Source of the DNA: JACCYU01 sp050740315
GTDB lineage: Bacteria; Pseudomonadota; Gammaproteobacteria; JACCYU01
Assembly (NCBI GenBank): GCA_050740315.1
Contig: JBOIDC010000002.1
Span: forward strand, 26,606-90,605
Reading direction: 5' to 3'
DNA length: 64,000 nucleotides
Positions 54,665-63,775 of the stretch are shown here, one piece after another. Made by a program: the position numbers and the translations under genes. Positions within the stretch are counted from its first letter, which is position 1; every line of letters begins with the position of its first letter. The notes under the pieces were generated by a model. That model did no database searches, was not told the DNA's origin, and was given only the letters and a program-made list of their open reading frames with translations.

Positions 54665-55891
54665 TCATACTTCTGCGGAGACCGTCTTGCCTCTGAACAG
54701 GGTATCGTAGGCTTCAAGCAGCTTGGGCGCCTCGTAATTCCAGGCCAGCTCCTTTTCGACGCGATGGCGGCCCGTCTCGCCCATTGAACGTCTAAGTCCG
54801 GGATCAGCCAGCAACTGAAGGATCTTGTTCGCGAAATCCACGGCATCATTTCTGGCGGCGTATAAAGACGCGGCCTGAGCCGAAAACCGGCCTTCGGTCA
54901 GATCGAACTGCACGATCGGCTTGCCCAGCGCCATATATTCCATGATCTTGTTCATGGTCGACTTGTCGTTCATTTCGTTGGCCACGTCCGGGTTTACGCA
55001 CACGTCGGCGGTATTGAGCATCGCCAGCATCTGGTCATCCGGCACGCGCCCTGTAAACGTCACGTAATCGTCCAGCCCCAGCCGGCTTGCGTAAGTCTTC
55101 ATTTCCTCGAGTTCCGTCCCGCCCCCTACCAGACCGAATTGCACGTCATGGCGGCCTTCGACAGAAACGATATGGCGGGCCGCTTGCAGCAGAAACTCGA
55201 TGCCCTCCTGTTTGCCCATGACGCCCACATAGCCCACCAGATAGGCGCGCCCGTTTTTCAGCGCTTCGACCGGCGGCCCCATCTTCAGCCGATCGAGATT
55301 GGGACCGCTCCGAACGACAAACACGTTTTCGGGCGGCATGCGGCCGCGTTCTATGGCGATGCGCTTGTAGGACTCATTCGTGGCGATGGAAACATCGGCC
55401 GTTTTGAATGTCCATCGTTCCAGGGTCAGCATCAGCTTGTAGAATAAATCGCGGCGCCCGAATTTTGCTTCGTACAATTCGGGGTTGATGTCGTGATGAT
55501 CGAACAGGAATCGCTTGCCCAGCAATTTGAAAAAGGCACCGATCAGGAAGATGTTGTCCGGGGGGTTGCACGCATGGATGACATCAAACCCGCGTGTGAG
55601 CAATATGCGCCACGCCAGCGTGAATTGCCAGAACAGGGCGACTCCGTACTCCGCCACATAGCCCAGCGCCCCGCTGCCGGCCTCCAGCGGCAGGGAATGC
55701 CGAAAAATGTGAATGCCGTCCGTGACTTCGCGTCTAGCCTCGCAGCCTTTTCCAGTCGGGCAGATCACGGATATCTGATAACCGGCCCCGGCCAGCGTTG
55801 TCGCCTCCTGCCAGACTCTTCGATCGAACGGCACCGGCAGATTTTCTACGATGATCAGCACCCGCCGCGGTTTACCAGCAGATGCCGTCAT
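54665..55891 (-). CDS. Glycosyltransferase, GT4 type
   Basis: 408-residue GT-B glycosyltransferase. Glycine-rich N-terminus (VLIIVENLPVPFDRRVWQEA), LVGYVGVMGKQEGIEFLLQAA, and the acceptor-domain segment CVNPDVANEMNDKSTMNKIMEYMALGKPIVQFD, a variant seen in exopolysaccharide clusters. It overlaps the dehydrogenase gene by 20 bp, so the two are probably coupled. The donor sugar cannot be read from the sequence. Confidence 0.9.
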   Translation of the reverse strand: MTASAGKPRRVLIIVENLPVPFDRRVWQEATTLAGAGYQISVICPTGKGCEARREVTDGIHIFRHSLPLEAGSGALGYVAEYGVALFWQFTLAWRILLTRGFDVIHACNPPDNIFLIGAFFKLLGKRFLFDHHDINPELYEAKFGRRDLFYKLMLTLERWTFKTADVSIATNESYKRIAIERGRMPPENVFVVRSGPNLDRLKMGPPVEALKNGRAYLVGYVGVMGKQEGIEFLLQAARHIVSVEGRHDVQFGLVGGGTELEEMKTYASRLGLDDYVTFTGRVPDDQMLAMLNTADVCVNPDVANEMNDKSTMNKIMEYMALGKPIVQFDLTEGRFSAQAASLYAARNDAVDFANKILQLLADPGLRRSMGETGRHRVEKELAWNYEAPKLLEAYDTLFRGKTVSAEV

Positions 55892-57185
55892 ATTTACCGG
55901 CCTCGCTGCGGGCTGAGGTAATGCGGATCAAATCCACGAGCACCTGTCCGGCCTTGAGCGATTCCGGAACCGACTCGAAATCCTTGTCTCCGTTGCCGAT
56001 GACGACCGTCTGCGCATGTGCGAGGATCTCTGCGATGCTGCCCACCATCAGCTTGGAGATATGCGGGATGTGATTGAGGATATAGTCTCGATTGGCGCCC
56101 ACCAGACGCGCGACGTTGACGTTGCGATCGTATACCTTGACTTCGTAACCCTTGCCGATCAACCGCTCGATCAATTCGACCAGCGGACTTTCACGCAAAT
56201 CGTCGGTGCCTGCCTTGAAGCTGAATCCCAGTACTCCAACCTTCTTGTTCCCCTTGTCGAGGATCATTTTCAGGCCTTTCTCGATCTGCCACTGATTGCT
56301 CGGAATAATGGCATTGAGAATCGGCGCCTCGATATCCAGGCTGCGCGCCTTGTAGCTCAGGGCGCGGACGTCCTTCGGCAGACACGAGCCGCCGAACGCG
56401 AAGCCCGGCTTCAGGTAGTAAGGTGAAAGATTCAGCTTGGTATCGCGGCAGAAGATCTCCATGACCTTGTGGCCGTCGATGTTCGCGGCCTTGCAGATAT
56501 TTCCAATCTCATTGGCGAACCCGACTTTGAGCGCGTGCCAGACGTTGTCGCTGTATTTGACCATTTCGGCAGTTTCCACGTCGGTGCGGATCAGGGGCGC
56601 ATCCAGTTTCGCGTAGATGTCCGCCAGCTGATCACCGCTTTGCTGGTCTATCTCGCCGATCACGGTCTTGGGCGGATGATAGAAGTCATGCACCGCGGTG
56701 CCTTCGCGCAGAAATTCCGGATTGTTGCAGACCCCGAAATCCCTGCCCGCTTTTTTGCCGGACGCCGCTTCCAAGGTGGGGATAACGACGCTGGCCATAC
56801 TGCCAGGCAGCATGGTGCTGCGCGCGACGACCACATGAAAGGCGGGCTTGCCCTTTAGCGCGTGGCCGATCTGTTCGCACACGTTCCTGACATATTTGAG
56901 ATCCAGGCTGCCGTTCATCTGGCTGGGCGTGCCCACGCAGATCAACGATATTTCGGATCCGTTTATCGCCTCCTCGACGTCGGTGGTCGCCCATAATGTT
57001 TTCCCCTTGACCGCCGCGGAGATGATCTCGCCGATGTCCTTCTCAATGACCGGCGTTTGCCCTCGATTAATCAGGTCGACCTTGGGCTGATAAGGATCGA
57101 CGCCAATGACCGTGTGGCCATCCCGCGCCAGACAACCCGCGGACACCGCGCCCACATAGCCGAGGCCGAAAATGCTGATTTTCAT
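55872..57185 (-). CDS. algD: GDP-mannose 6-dehydrogenase (AlgD-like)
   Basis: NAD-dependent four-electron dehydrogenase, 437 residues (Pseudomonas AlgD 436). N-terminal Rossmann FGLGYVGAVSAGCLARDGH; substrate motifs VVARSTMLPG, NNPEFLREGTAV; catalytic Cys268 in FGGSCLPKDV, the same number as in AlgD; FSFKAGTDDLRESPLVEL; and the C-terminal GICW of AlgD. The sequence is closer to AlgD than to UDP-glucose dehydrogenase from memory of the family. alg8, alg44 and the other alginate genes are not visible, so the GDP-mannuronate product may feed another polymer. Overlaps the heparinase gene by 4 bases. Confidence 0.88.
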   Translation of the reverse strand: MKISIFGLGYVGAVSAGCLARDGHTVIGVDPYQPKVDLINRGQTPVIEKDIGEIISAAVKGKTLWATTDVEEAINGSEISLICVGTPSQMNGSLDLKYVRNVCEQIGHALKGKPAFHVVVARSTMLPGSMASVVIPTLEAASGKKAGRDFGVCNNPEFLREGTAVHDFYHPPKTVIGEIDQQSGDQLADIYAKLDAPLIRTDVETAEMVKYSDNVWHALKVGFANEIGNICKAANIDGHKVMEIFCRDTKLNLSPYYLKPGFAFGGSCLPKDVRALSYKARSLDIEAPILNAIIPSNQWQIEKGLKMILDKGNKKVGVLGFSFKAGTDDLRESPLVELIERLIGKGYEVKVYDRNVNVARLVGANRDYILNHIPHISKLMVGSIAEILAHAQTVVIGNGDKDFESVPESLKAGQVLVDLIRITSARSEAGKYDGICW

Positions 57186-59218
57186 ACCCGCTCCGTTCGT
57201 TTCGAATTCACTGATTTGGCGCTCATGGTTACCCGGCGTGGTCGCGAGCAGTCGATGACGGCTCGCAGTGTGGTTTCGCCGTCTATTTCCTTAAGCCAGA
57301 CCAACGTCGTGGTTGGAATCTTGACGTCGTAGCGTCTCGATACCCAGCCGGCCGGGCGTTCTGCGTCGCCGCTGAACCGCAATGCCGTTACATCGCGGTC
57401 GCTACACTTGAGCGTGATGGTCTCGCCGGCATTCGTCACCACCACGCCGTCATCGGTTTCCCGCACCGTGCAATGTTCAGAGAAATGCCATGGTCGCTCG
57501 ATGATGTGCGCGCGTTTGCACACCATGGTGTCATTGATTTCTATCCGCCTGTTTGGCTTGTCCAGACGGATTTCGCGCCGGTGCAGGACCGGATCGGACA
57601 ACCGCGTATAGCCGTCATGCGCGCCGCGGAAAACGTCGGCCTGCTCGCCGGCAGACCATTCCTCGCACCAGGCCCGCGCATGCCTTATCCACATGAAATT
57701 TCCGCCCGACACGGACTGATCACCATTATCGACCCGCACGGTGTTATGCGCCGCCGTGCCTCTGAAATAATTGCGCCACTTCTGGTTCGTATGGTATGCG
57801 TAGGTTCCGGGATCGATCAGGAACTCGCTGCCGCCCACCGACAGCGTGAAAGCCAGCGCATCGGCGTGGCCATGCGCGGCAATAGACTGATATCCCAGCG
57901 GCCCGGCATCCACCACGAGGCGTATTTCGTCTTTGGTGTCGAAATCGGTTCCGAGTATGTAATAGCCGCCCTCCGGGAAAGCCCGTTGCTGCGGCGACCG
58001 CGGCGCTGGCGTGCCGAGACCATGGTAAGCGCTGGCCTTCCCACCGAGCAGCCACTTGGTCTTGTCGTCCAGATGGCCTGCTTTCAGTTTGAAATCGGCA
58101 CGCTCGAACAATATAGCGCCGGTCGCCAGTAACGACCTGAAATGGCAGAAGTCCCGCTCCTGCGACAAACGTACCACATAGCCGTCGTCGGCGTCACCGA
58201 TCATCGGCACGTTGCCCGCCACATCCATCAGCGACGCGAGAAACACGAGCATTCGCTCCACTCTGCCCCAGTACTCCCGAGGAAACTCGGCGCCGGCCGC
58301 TTTTCCCACCAGCGCCGCGATAAGGAGGAAATCCAAGACGAAGTGCTGATAAGCAATCGCCTGCTCACGATTGACCCCATCGGGGCAATTCTGGCGCAAC
58401 GCCTCTTGCGTCAATATGGCGTAGCTGCGCGCGCGCCAGACCTGCATATCTTTCCATAACGGCCAGACGCAACAAGCCACGAACAGACCTGTTACCTCTC
58501 CAACCAGATGGTTATTCGCCGATGAAAAGCGAGACAGATATCCCGAGATAAAGCGCGCGTGCTGGTAGACCGATGTCAGCCAACGTTCTTTGAACGCAAC
58601 GCCGCGGTCGCCTGCGAAGATAGCGGATTCCGCACCGCCGATCAGCTGCCAGACCATGGCCCAATTGATGAGGCGAATTCCCAACTCCAGCGAACTGGCC
58701 CAGTTCGGCCCCAGCAAATGCGGACATTGCTCAAACCAGGATTCAAGCTTTTCCCGCAGCGAGTGCAGATATTCTTCGGATCCCGTTAATCGATACGCCT
58801 GCGCCAGGGTCACGAGTTCCAGATGACGATTGGGCTCCCACAGATATTTGATGTCGCCGACGAGACGCGGGTCTCTGTAATCTAGCTTTTTGCCAAATAT
58901 CAGCGGCGCCTCGACGCCGGAACGGACGTCTTTGTTCCAGGATGGTGTGGCGCCAAGCATGGCGTCTTCCACAGCAAACACGGAGATTCGGCCCGCAACT
59001 ATGCGATCCGCCGCGTGCACGTAACGATCAGCCTCGACCTCGACAAAGCCGGTGAGCCAGTCCAGCTGCTTATGCGGATAATCGATCGACGGAATCGTGG
59101 CGTTCGCGGCGGCTCGCCTTGCCTGCACATGTCCAAGCGCGGTTTGCCTCAACCTGTAGGCCATCTCTCCGATCGACATCTGCCGAAAACGGTTCAGGTA
59201 CCAGCTAAAGGTTTGCAT
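57182..59218 (-). CDS. Heparinase II/III-family protein (polysaccharide lyase-like)
   Basis: 678 residues from the ATG at 59218. An N-terminal alpha/alpha-toroid domain (about 1-350) precedes the heparinase II/III beta-sandwich: AHGHADALAFTLSVGGSEFLIDPG and FRGTAAHNTVRVDNGDQS contain the characteristic His and Tyr residues. No signal peptide is evident, so export is unclear. In many exopolysaccharide loci such a protein trims or modifies uronic-acid polymers. First gene of the minus-strand arm. Confidence 0.87.
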   Translation of the reverse strand: MQTFSWYLNRFRQMSIGEMAYRLRQTALGHVQARRAAANATIPSIDYPHKQLDWLTGFVEVEADRYVHAADRIVAGRISVFAVEDAMLGATPSWNKDVRSGVEAPLIFGKKLDYRDPRLVGDIKYLWEPNRHLELVTLAQAYRLTGSEEYLHSLREKLESWFEQCPHLLGPNWASSLELGIRLINWAMVWQLIGGAESAIFAGDRGVAFKERWLTSVYQHARFISGYLSRFSSANNHLVGEVTGLFVACCVWPLWKDMQVWRARSYAILTQEALRQNCPDGVNREQAIAYQHFVLDFLLIAALVGKAAGAEFPREYWGRVERMLVFLASLMDVAGNVPMIGDADDGYVVRLSQERDFCHFRSLLATGAILFERADFKLKAGHLDDKTKWLLGGKASAYHGLGTPAPRSPQQRAFPEGGYYILGTDFDTKDEIRLVVDAGPLGYQSIAAHGHADALAFTLSVGGSEFLIDPGTYAYHTNQKWRNYFRGTAAHNTVRVDNGDQSVSGGNFMWIRHARAWCEEWSAGEQADVFRGAHDGYTRLSDPVLHRREIRLDKPNRRIEINDTMVCKRAHIIERPWHFSEHCTVRETDDGVVVTNAGETITLKCSDRDVTALRFSGDAERPAGWVSRRYDVKIPTTTLVWLKEIDGETTLRAVIDCSRPRRVTMSAKSVNSKRTERV

Positions 59219-59594
59219 GGCCGATTCTCGTGCCGGCGGCAACAGTCTTCTTTAAATGCCTGCCAAGCGGGCAGCAGGCGTTGCGAACATTGCGACGGAT
59301 AGGCTAAACGACGGAAACCAATCCATGTTAGGCAGCTCGTGCATTCGATTTTTTGGCAAACGATCAGCGGCTTCCAGTGGAACGGCTGTCCGCTATGTCG
59401 CTTATTCGGTTATCGGCCGCGGCTGGCTGGACGTAATCTTACACTAACCCGGCGTCGGCCAAAAACCTTGATCGATTAGCTCATGGACCTTTACGCTGGT
59501 GGCGTAGGCAGCGCTTTTCCGTCAATCGGAGGCTAATCGCATGCGCCACGATACTCCGCGATATTCGCAAGCATTATCTAATTCCAAAGATCAA

Positions 59595-59610
59595 ATTATC
59601 TATAGATAAT
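59595..59610. promoter_or_regulatory. Perfect 16-bp AT-rich palindrome
   Basis: ATTATCTA/TAGATAAT with no spacer. Long enough to be an operator for a homodimeric regulator of the divergent EPS arms. No matching site seen elsewhere in the window. Confidence 0.45.
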
Positions 59611-59828
59611 ATTGATTTCAATGGCTTTTGTAAAAACCACCTGACAAGACTAATCTGGTTAGCGCTCGTCTTGCACGCCCACCACCAACGTTCAGTAGAA
59701 ACCGCAATACAATCATTAATATATTGGGCATAGAAACATGCGGGGTAGCTGCAGCACCAAAGTAAGCCGATACACAAAATCTGGCCATATTCTTTCTACC
59801 TGGTCTCGAAAACCCAGATCAAGACCCA

Positions 59829-59860
59829 CGACTGATTTCATCAGTCGGGCACAATGTGCC
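59829..59860 (+). terminator. Two adjacent perfect hairpins
   Basis: CGACTGAT-TTC-ATCAGTCG (59829-59847) is immediately followed by GGCAC-AAT-GTGCC (59848-59860). A GTTGTTTTTT run follows at 59869-59878. This may be a terminator-like or attenuator structure in the leader of the sulfotransferase operon. Confidence 0.45.
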
Positions 59861-60044
59861 GATCAGCGGTTGTTTTTTCGAGCCGGAACTTTCTATGGCG
59901 GTCAGTATGGTAACGTTGCGGCAAGTCCGGGTTCGCCATATCGTTTAACACTCAAAGAGAGGCATACGGGCAACGTCGATGCATGATATTCAAGCGTTTG
60001 CGGATTAAAATACGAACCTTAAGCTCATTTTCTCAAACAGGGAT

Positions 60045-61046
60045 ATGAAAAAAGTTATTTTCGTCGGCGGAAGCTCTTACAGCGGCTCGACATTGCTCGA
60101 TCTCATGCTGGCAAACGCGCCGGACGGATTTTCCTGTGGCGAAGTAAGCCAGATGTTCCATCCCTACAAAAAACACCACTTCAATCTTGTCTGCGGATGC
60201 GGCAATTCTGACTGTACCTTATGGAGCGAAGTGAAACAGGCAGGCGTCGACAAGCTTTACGATACAATTTTTGAGATGTTTCCGAATGTCAATTACATCG
60301 TCGATTCGAGCAAGGATCCATTGTGGATCCACGAAAGAACCAAGCAACTGCTTGGTACCGGAATCGACGTCAAAAACGTGCTGATCTGGAAAACGCCGGA
60401 AGAATACTACTACTCTTGCGCGAAAAGGGGTCAAACGCAAAGATGGGAAAGTTCATGGATTAACTGTCATAGAATGTATTTCCGCATGGTGGGTGCGTGG
60501 CATTCCGTACGATGCGTCGACCTGGTGACCTCCAACGACACTCTGGAACGGCTTTGCCAAGCAATTGGTTTGGAATACTTTCCGGAGAAACATCAGTATT
60601 GGGACAAGATCCACCATACCTTATTTGGCAATCACTCCGCGAAACTGCACCTGTACAAAAAAGGAACCGATGCTTACGAACGGTCTATGAGGGTGCAGCG
60701 CGACAGCTTTCGCAAGCTCGCCGAACCGGCGCACAGCGAAGCGACACATCAGGCGCTGGTGGCCGAATCACAGGCCCTGGACGAAACGGTCAGATACAGG
60801 CCCTCCAGGCGTGACACCACAGACCGCATGGTGGCTCTGATCGAATCAAGAGACGTGGCGACGAACTCACGCGTCGCGTCAGTCGACGCGCGAGAGCAAG
60901 ATAGCAGCATGATCGATGAGCTGAAAGCCTCCAGAGCGCACGAACTCAGGCGTCGAACGCGACGCGAGCTTCGCACACGCGCTATCAAGTTATACATGAG
61001 GCTGAAAAAGCGAGCGGTGGGCACGGGACGCATGACAGGTAACTAA
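60045..61046 (+). CDS. Sulfotransferase family protein
   Basis: 333 residues. The N-terminal FVGGSSYSGSTLLDLML is the PAPS 5'-phosphosulfate loop (residues 7-22), and YIVDSSKDPLW (VDSSK at 86-90) is the 3'-phosphate segment typical of bacterial sulfotransferases. A Cys pair CGCGNSDC lies at 50-57. The last about 110 residues are charged and helical (RRRTRRELRTRAIKLY) and not family-typical. GGGAT precedes the ATG. First gene of the plus arm; the next gene begins 1 bp later. Confidence 0.85.
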   Translation: MKKVIFVGGSSYSGSTLLDLMLANAPDGFSCGEVSQMFHPYKKHHFNLVCGCGNSDCTLWSEVKQAGVDKLYDTIFEMFPNVNYIVDSSKDPLWIHERTKQLLGTGIDVKNVLIWKTPEEYYYSCAKRGQTQRWESSWINCHRMYFRMVGAWHSVRCVDLVTSNDTLERLCQAIGLEYFPEKHQYWDKIHHTLFGNHSAKLHLYKKGTDAYERSMRVQRDSFRKLAEPAHSEATHQALVAESQALDETVRYRPSRRDTTDRMVALIESRDVATNSRVASVDAREQDSSMIDELKASRAHELRRRTRRELRTRAIKLYMRLKKRAVGTGRMTGN

Positions 61047-61047
61047 C

Positions 61048-62436
61048 ATGATCAACGCATTAGTCTATCTGCTGTTAGTACTCGCTTTTGCGAGCGAATG
61101 GTTGGCTTCTCTCGGCGCCCCGCGGGTTGTTACGTTGACGCCCGAGATCATCTCCGCAGCCACGGTGCCGATCGTCGCGCTGCGCCTGGCCAGAGACCGC
61201 AACATCATGATCCCGCCGAAGTATATTTTCTTGTTCGGCACCATGTTCGTATTGATCTTCGCGGGGATAGTGACCAATACAGTGCAGTCCGGTGCCGTGT
61301 TTGCCGGTCTGCGTACGTATTTTAGATATGCGCCGATCTTTCTGTTGCCGCTCGTCTACTATTTTTCCGATGGGCAGATTAAGGGTTACCTTAAATTTGT
61401 GCTACTCCTGGCTTTGTTGCAGGTGCCTTTGGCTGTCTATCAGAAAGTCACGGCGATTAACCCGTCGGGCGATCACATTGTCGGCACCCTGGGAACTCCG
61501 GGCACGCTGTCGATTTTTCTGGTCACTGCCATAGCGATGTTAACGGCTTTTCTGGTGAAACGTCAGATCCGCCTGATTCAGTACGTTCCGTTAGTTCTTT
61601 TTCTGTTTATACCAACGGCCATTAATGAGACCGTTGTTACGCTCGTGTTATTGCCGTTAGCTTTCGTGCTGCCTGTGCTTCTCGTTCCCACGGAACGCAG
61701 CAGACTGCGATTGCTGATACCCGTCGGTACATTTGGCGCTCTAATCATTGGTGTATTCGCCATTGTCTACAACGCGCAATACGGTGATCGATGGGGTGGC
61801 GAAGGCGGAGGTCTGGGTACGATGATTGCCGAGGGCCGCGCGCTGGATTTTTTGTATAGGGGTGCGACGCCAGATAGCAGGCCCGAGGAAGGCCAGGGGA
61901 CGATGGCGGCTGTTGGGCGACTGGATGCGGTAGTCATGCCGCTGAAGGTTGTCCAGGACCCGGTCAAACACTGGCTCGGCAACGGGATTGGCAACGCCCA
62001 AGCCTCGTTCCATGAGCTTTTTGAAGGCGACTGGTCCGAAGACGCGGCCATGTACGGTGTCGACTTCACGGCGGCCAGCAAGCTCATGTGGGAGATCGGG
62101 ATAATCGGACTGGGCCTCTCTTTTCTGTTTTTCTGGTTTGTCTTTCAGGATTCGCGTCAAGTGCTGCCAAGAAGTGACTTTTCGGGGGCGGTGGCGCTGG
62201 GGTGGGCAACAACCGTACCCTTGCTGGCCGCTACTATGTTTTACACGAGCCTGATCGACAAAACGGCGCTTGGCTATTTGATGTGGTTTATGTCCGGTTA
62301 CATCATCAGCAAGCGATGCCAGCAGCACCAGGAGGCGTATCTTCAACGGGAACAAGAACAGCCCTCGCCGGTGCAACCCCAGCGCCGGCCCAGAATGCCG
62401 GGCGTGGCTTACAGATCCCGCTTAAGGCCGTATTAG
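61048..62436 (+). CDS. O-antigen/exopolysaccharide polymerase-like membrane protein
   Basis: 462 residues with about 10-12 hydrophobic segments and a large extracytoplasmic loop in the middle (about 245-340, GGEGGGLGTMIAEGRALDFLY, then AVGRLDAVVMPLKVVQDPVKHWLGNGIGNA). The HWLGNGIGNAQ-type segment resembles the loop of Wzy/O-antigen ligase family proteins. It would join repeat units at the periplasmic face. The start is 1 bp after the sulfotransferase stop, so co-transcription is nearly certain. Confidence 0.8.
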   Translation: MINALVYLLLVLAFASEWLASLGAPRVVTLTPEIISAATVPIVALRLARDRNIMIPPKYIFLFGTMFVLIFAGIVTNTVQSGAVFAGLRTYFRYAPIFLLPLVYYFSDGQIKGYLKFVLLLALLQVPLAVYQKVTAINPSGDHIVGTLGTPGTLSIFLVTAIAMLTAFLVKRQIRLIQYVPLVLFLFIPTAINETVVTLVLLPLAFVLPVLLVPTERSRLRLLIPVGTFGALIIGVFAIVYNAQYGDRWGGEGGGLGTMIAEGRALDFLYRGATPDSRPEEGQGTMAAVGRLDAVVMPLKVVQDPVKHWLGNGIGNAQASFHELFEGDWSEDAAMYGVDFTAASKLMWEIGIIGLGLSFLFFWFVFQDSRQVLPRSDFSGAVALGWATTVPLLAATMFYTSLIDKTALGYLMWFMSGYIISKRCQQHQEAYLQREQEQPSPVQPQRRPRMPGVAYRSRLRPY

Positions 62437-62523
62437 CTCGTTTAAGGCCGTGTTAGAACGCCTGCGATCGTTTCGCGCTCTTCATCCTTGTTCATTCCAT
62501 AAGGCGGAACGTCACACCGCGTC

Positions 62524-63636
62524 ATGATCCGTGCTTTGGTCATAGCCCGGGACAGCAGTCATCAAGGGGGCGTCGTCAGTTTTGTCGAGCTGCTGGTCAC
62601 CCACTTCTCGCCGGACGTGCAAGCTTCTCGATTTGTCATCGGGCGCAGCCCAGGCAAGCAATCGCGAAGCGGCGCGCTAGCCAAGACGGCCTACGACGGT
62701 GTCCGCCTGATCCGCTGGGTGCGCAAACACCGGCCCGACGTGATCCACATCAATCCATCGCTCAACCTCAGCGCCATGCTCCGGGACGGCGCCTTGATGA
62801 CGGCGCTGGCCACGATTAACGCGCCGCCGGTGGTGATGTTTGTTCACGGTTGGGACGATGGGTTTCTGGCTAAGACACGTCGATCTGGAATAGCGCGCTA
62901 TCTCGTGCGCAAGCTGCTCAATCGCGCCGACCGGATTGTTGTCCTGGCGAATCGGTTCAAGCAAGAACTTTGCAGCCTAGGGGTGGACGATCGCAAGGTT
63001 TACGTGACGACTACGATGTTTGACCGAAGGTTATTTCAAGGCGTGCAGCGAAGCGTTGAGCGCCGCGGGCCGAAGCTGCTTTTTTTGTCTCGACTGGTCA
63101 AGGAAAAGGGTATTCATGAGTTGCTGGCGGCATTTCTGATACTGAAAGCTAAACTCCCTAACGTAAGCCTCACCGTTGCCGGAGACGGACCAGAGTATCC
63201 GGAAGTCCAACGTTGGATAAATGAACACCGCGTGAGCGATCAGATCGTGCTGGCGGGGTATCTGCGCGGAGAAGCTAAAGCGCAGGTTCTTGTGGACGCG
63301 GATGTATTCGTTTTTCCAAGCTATTATGGGGACGGTTGCCCCGTGTCACTCCTGGAGGCGATGGCGGCCGGATTAGGCGTGGTAACAACCGCGGTAGGCG
63401 GCATACCGGATTTCTTCGTGGATGGACAAAATGGCAGCTTGCTGCACTCAGTTTCGCCTGCGTCTATAGCAGATGCGATATTTAGGCTGCTAGATGATGA
63501 GGACCGGCTTGACGTTATCCGCGATAACAACCGGCGCGCCGCTTGGAAAGATTACGAGGCCTCTACGATCACTAAAAAAATTGAACGGATTTATGAGGAG
63601 GCAATCAGCGCCTCCAGCAAGGCACTGCCAAACTGA
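62524..63636 (+). CDS. Glycosyltransferase, GT4 family
   Basis: 370-residue GT-B enzyme. LLFLSRLVKEKGIHELLAAF starts the C-terminal donor domain; VAGDGPEYPEV and the donor motif YGDGCPVSLLEAMAAGLGVV (an ExxxxxxxE-like pattern with Asp instead of the first Glu) follow, then GGIPDFFVDGQNG. No membrane span. It lies 87 bp after the polymerase-like gene on the same strand. Confidence 0.9.
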   Translation: MIRALVIARDSSHQGGVVSFVELLVTHFSPDVQASRFVIGRSPGKQSRSGALAKTAYDGVRLIRWVRKHRPDVIHINPSLNLSAMLRDGALMTALATINAPPVVMFVHGWDDGFLAKTRRSGIARYLVRKLLNRADRIVVLANRFKQELCSLGVDDRKVYVTTTMFDRRLFQGVQRSVERRGPKLLFLSRLVKEKGIHELLAAFLILKAKLPNVSLTVAGDGPEYPEVQRWINEHRVSDQIVLAGYLRGEAKAQVLVDADVFVFPSYYGDGCPVSLLEAMAAGLGVVTTAVGGIPDFFVDGQNGSLLHSVSPASIADAIFRLLDDEDRLDVIRDNNRRAAWKDYEASTITKKIERIYEEAISASSKALPN

Positions 63637-63775
63637 GCTAGCAGAATAATCGGCGCCGTCACGGGCGGCGCGAAGCGGTCGGAGAAAACTTGAAGAATGG
63701 TGCGGAAGAAGTCCAAAGAAAAAAAGAGACGGCGTCACGCGTCGAACCACGTAAAATTCAAAAGGGATGGACAAA

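Larger units (their letters stand above)
59219..60044. other. 826-bp divergent intergenic region of the EPS locus
   Basis: No open frame with recognisable protein. The middle is clearly more AT-rich than its surroundings. It holds a perfect palindrome at 59595-59610, two tandem hairpins at 59829-59860 and a T-rich stretch at 59871-59878. Presumably contains the promoters of both arms. Confidence 0.6.

Noticed and set aside
59256..59986. Small open frames in the EPS intergenic region (59256-59447, 59738-59986)
   Set aside because: No ribosome binding site, no recognisable sequence, and the region is AT-rich with several hairpins, so it reads as regulatory.
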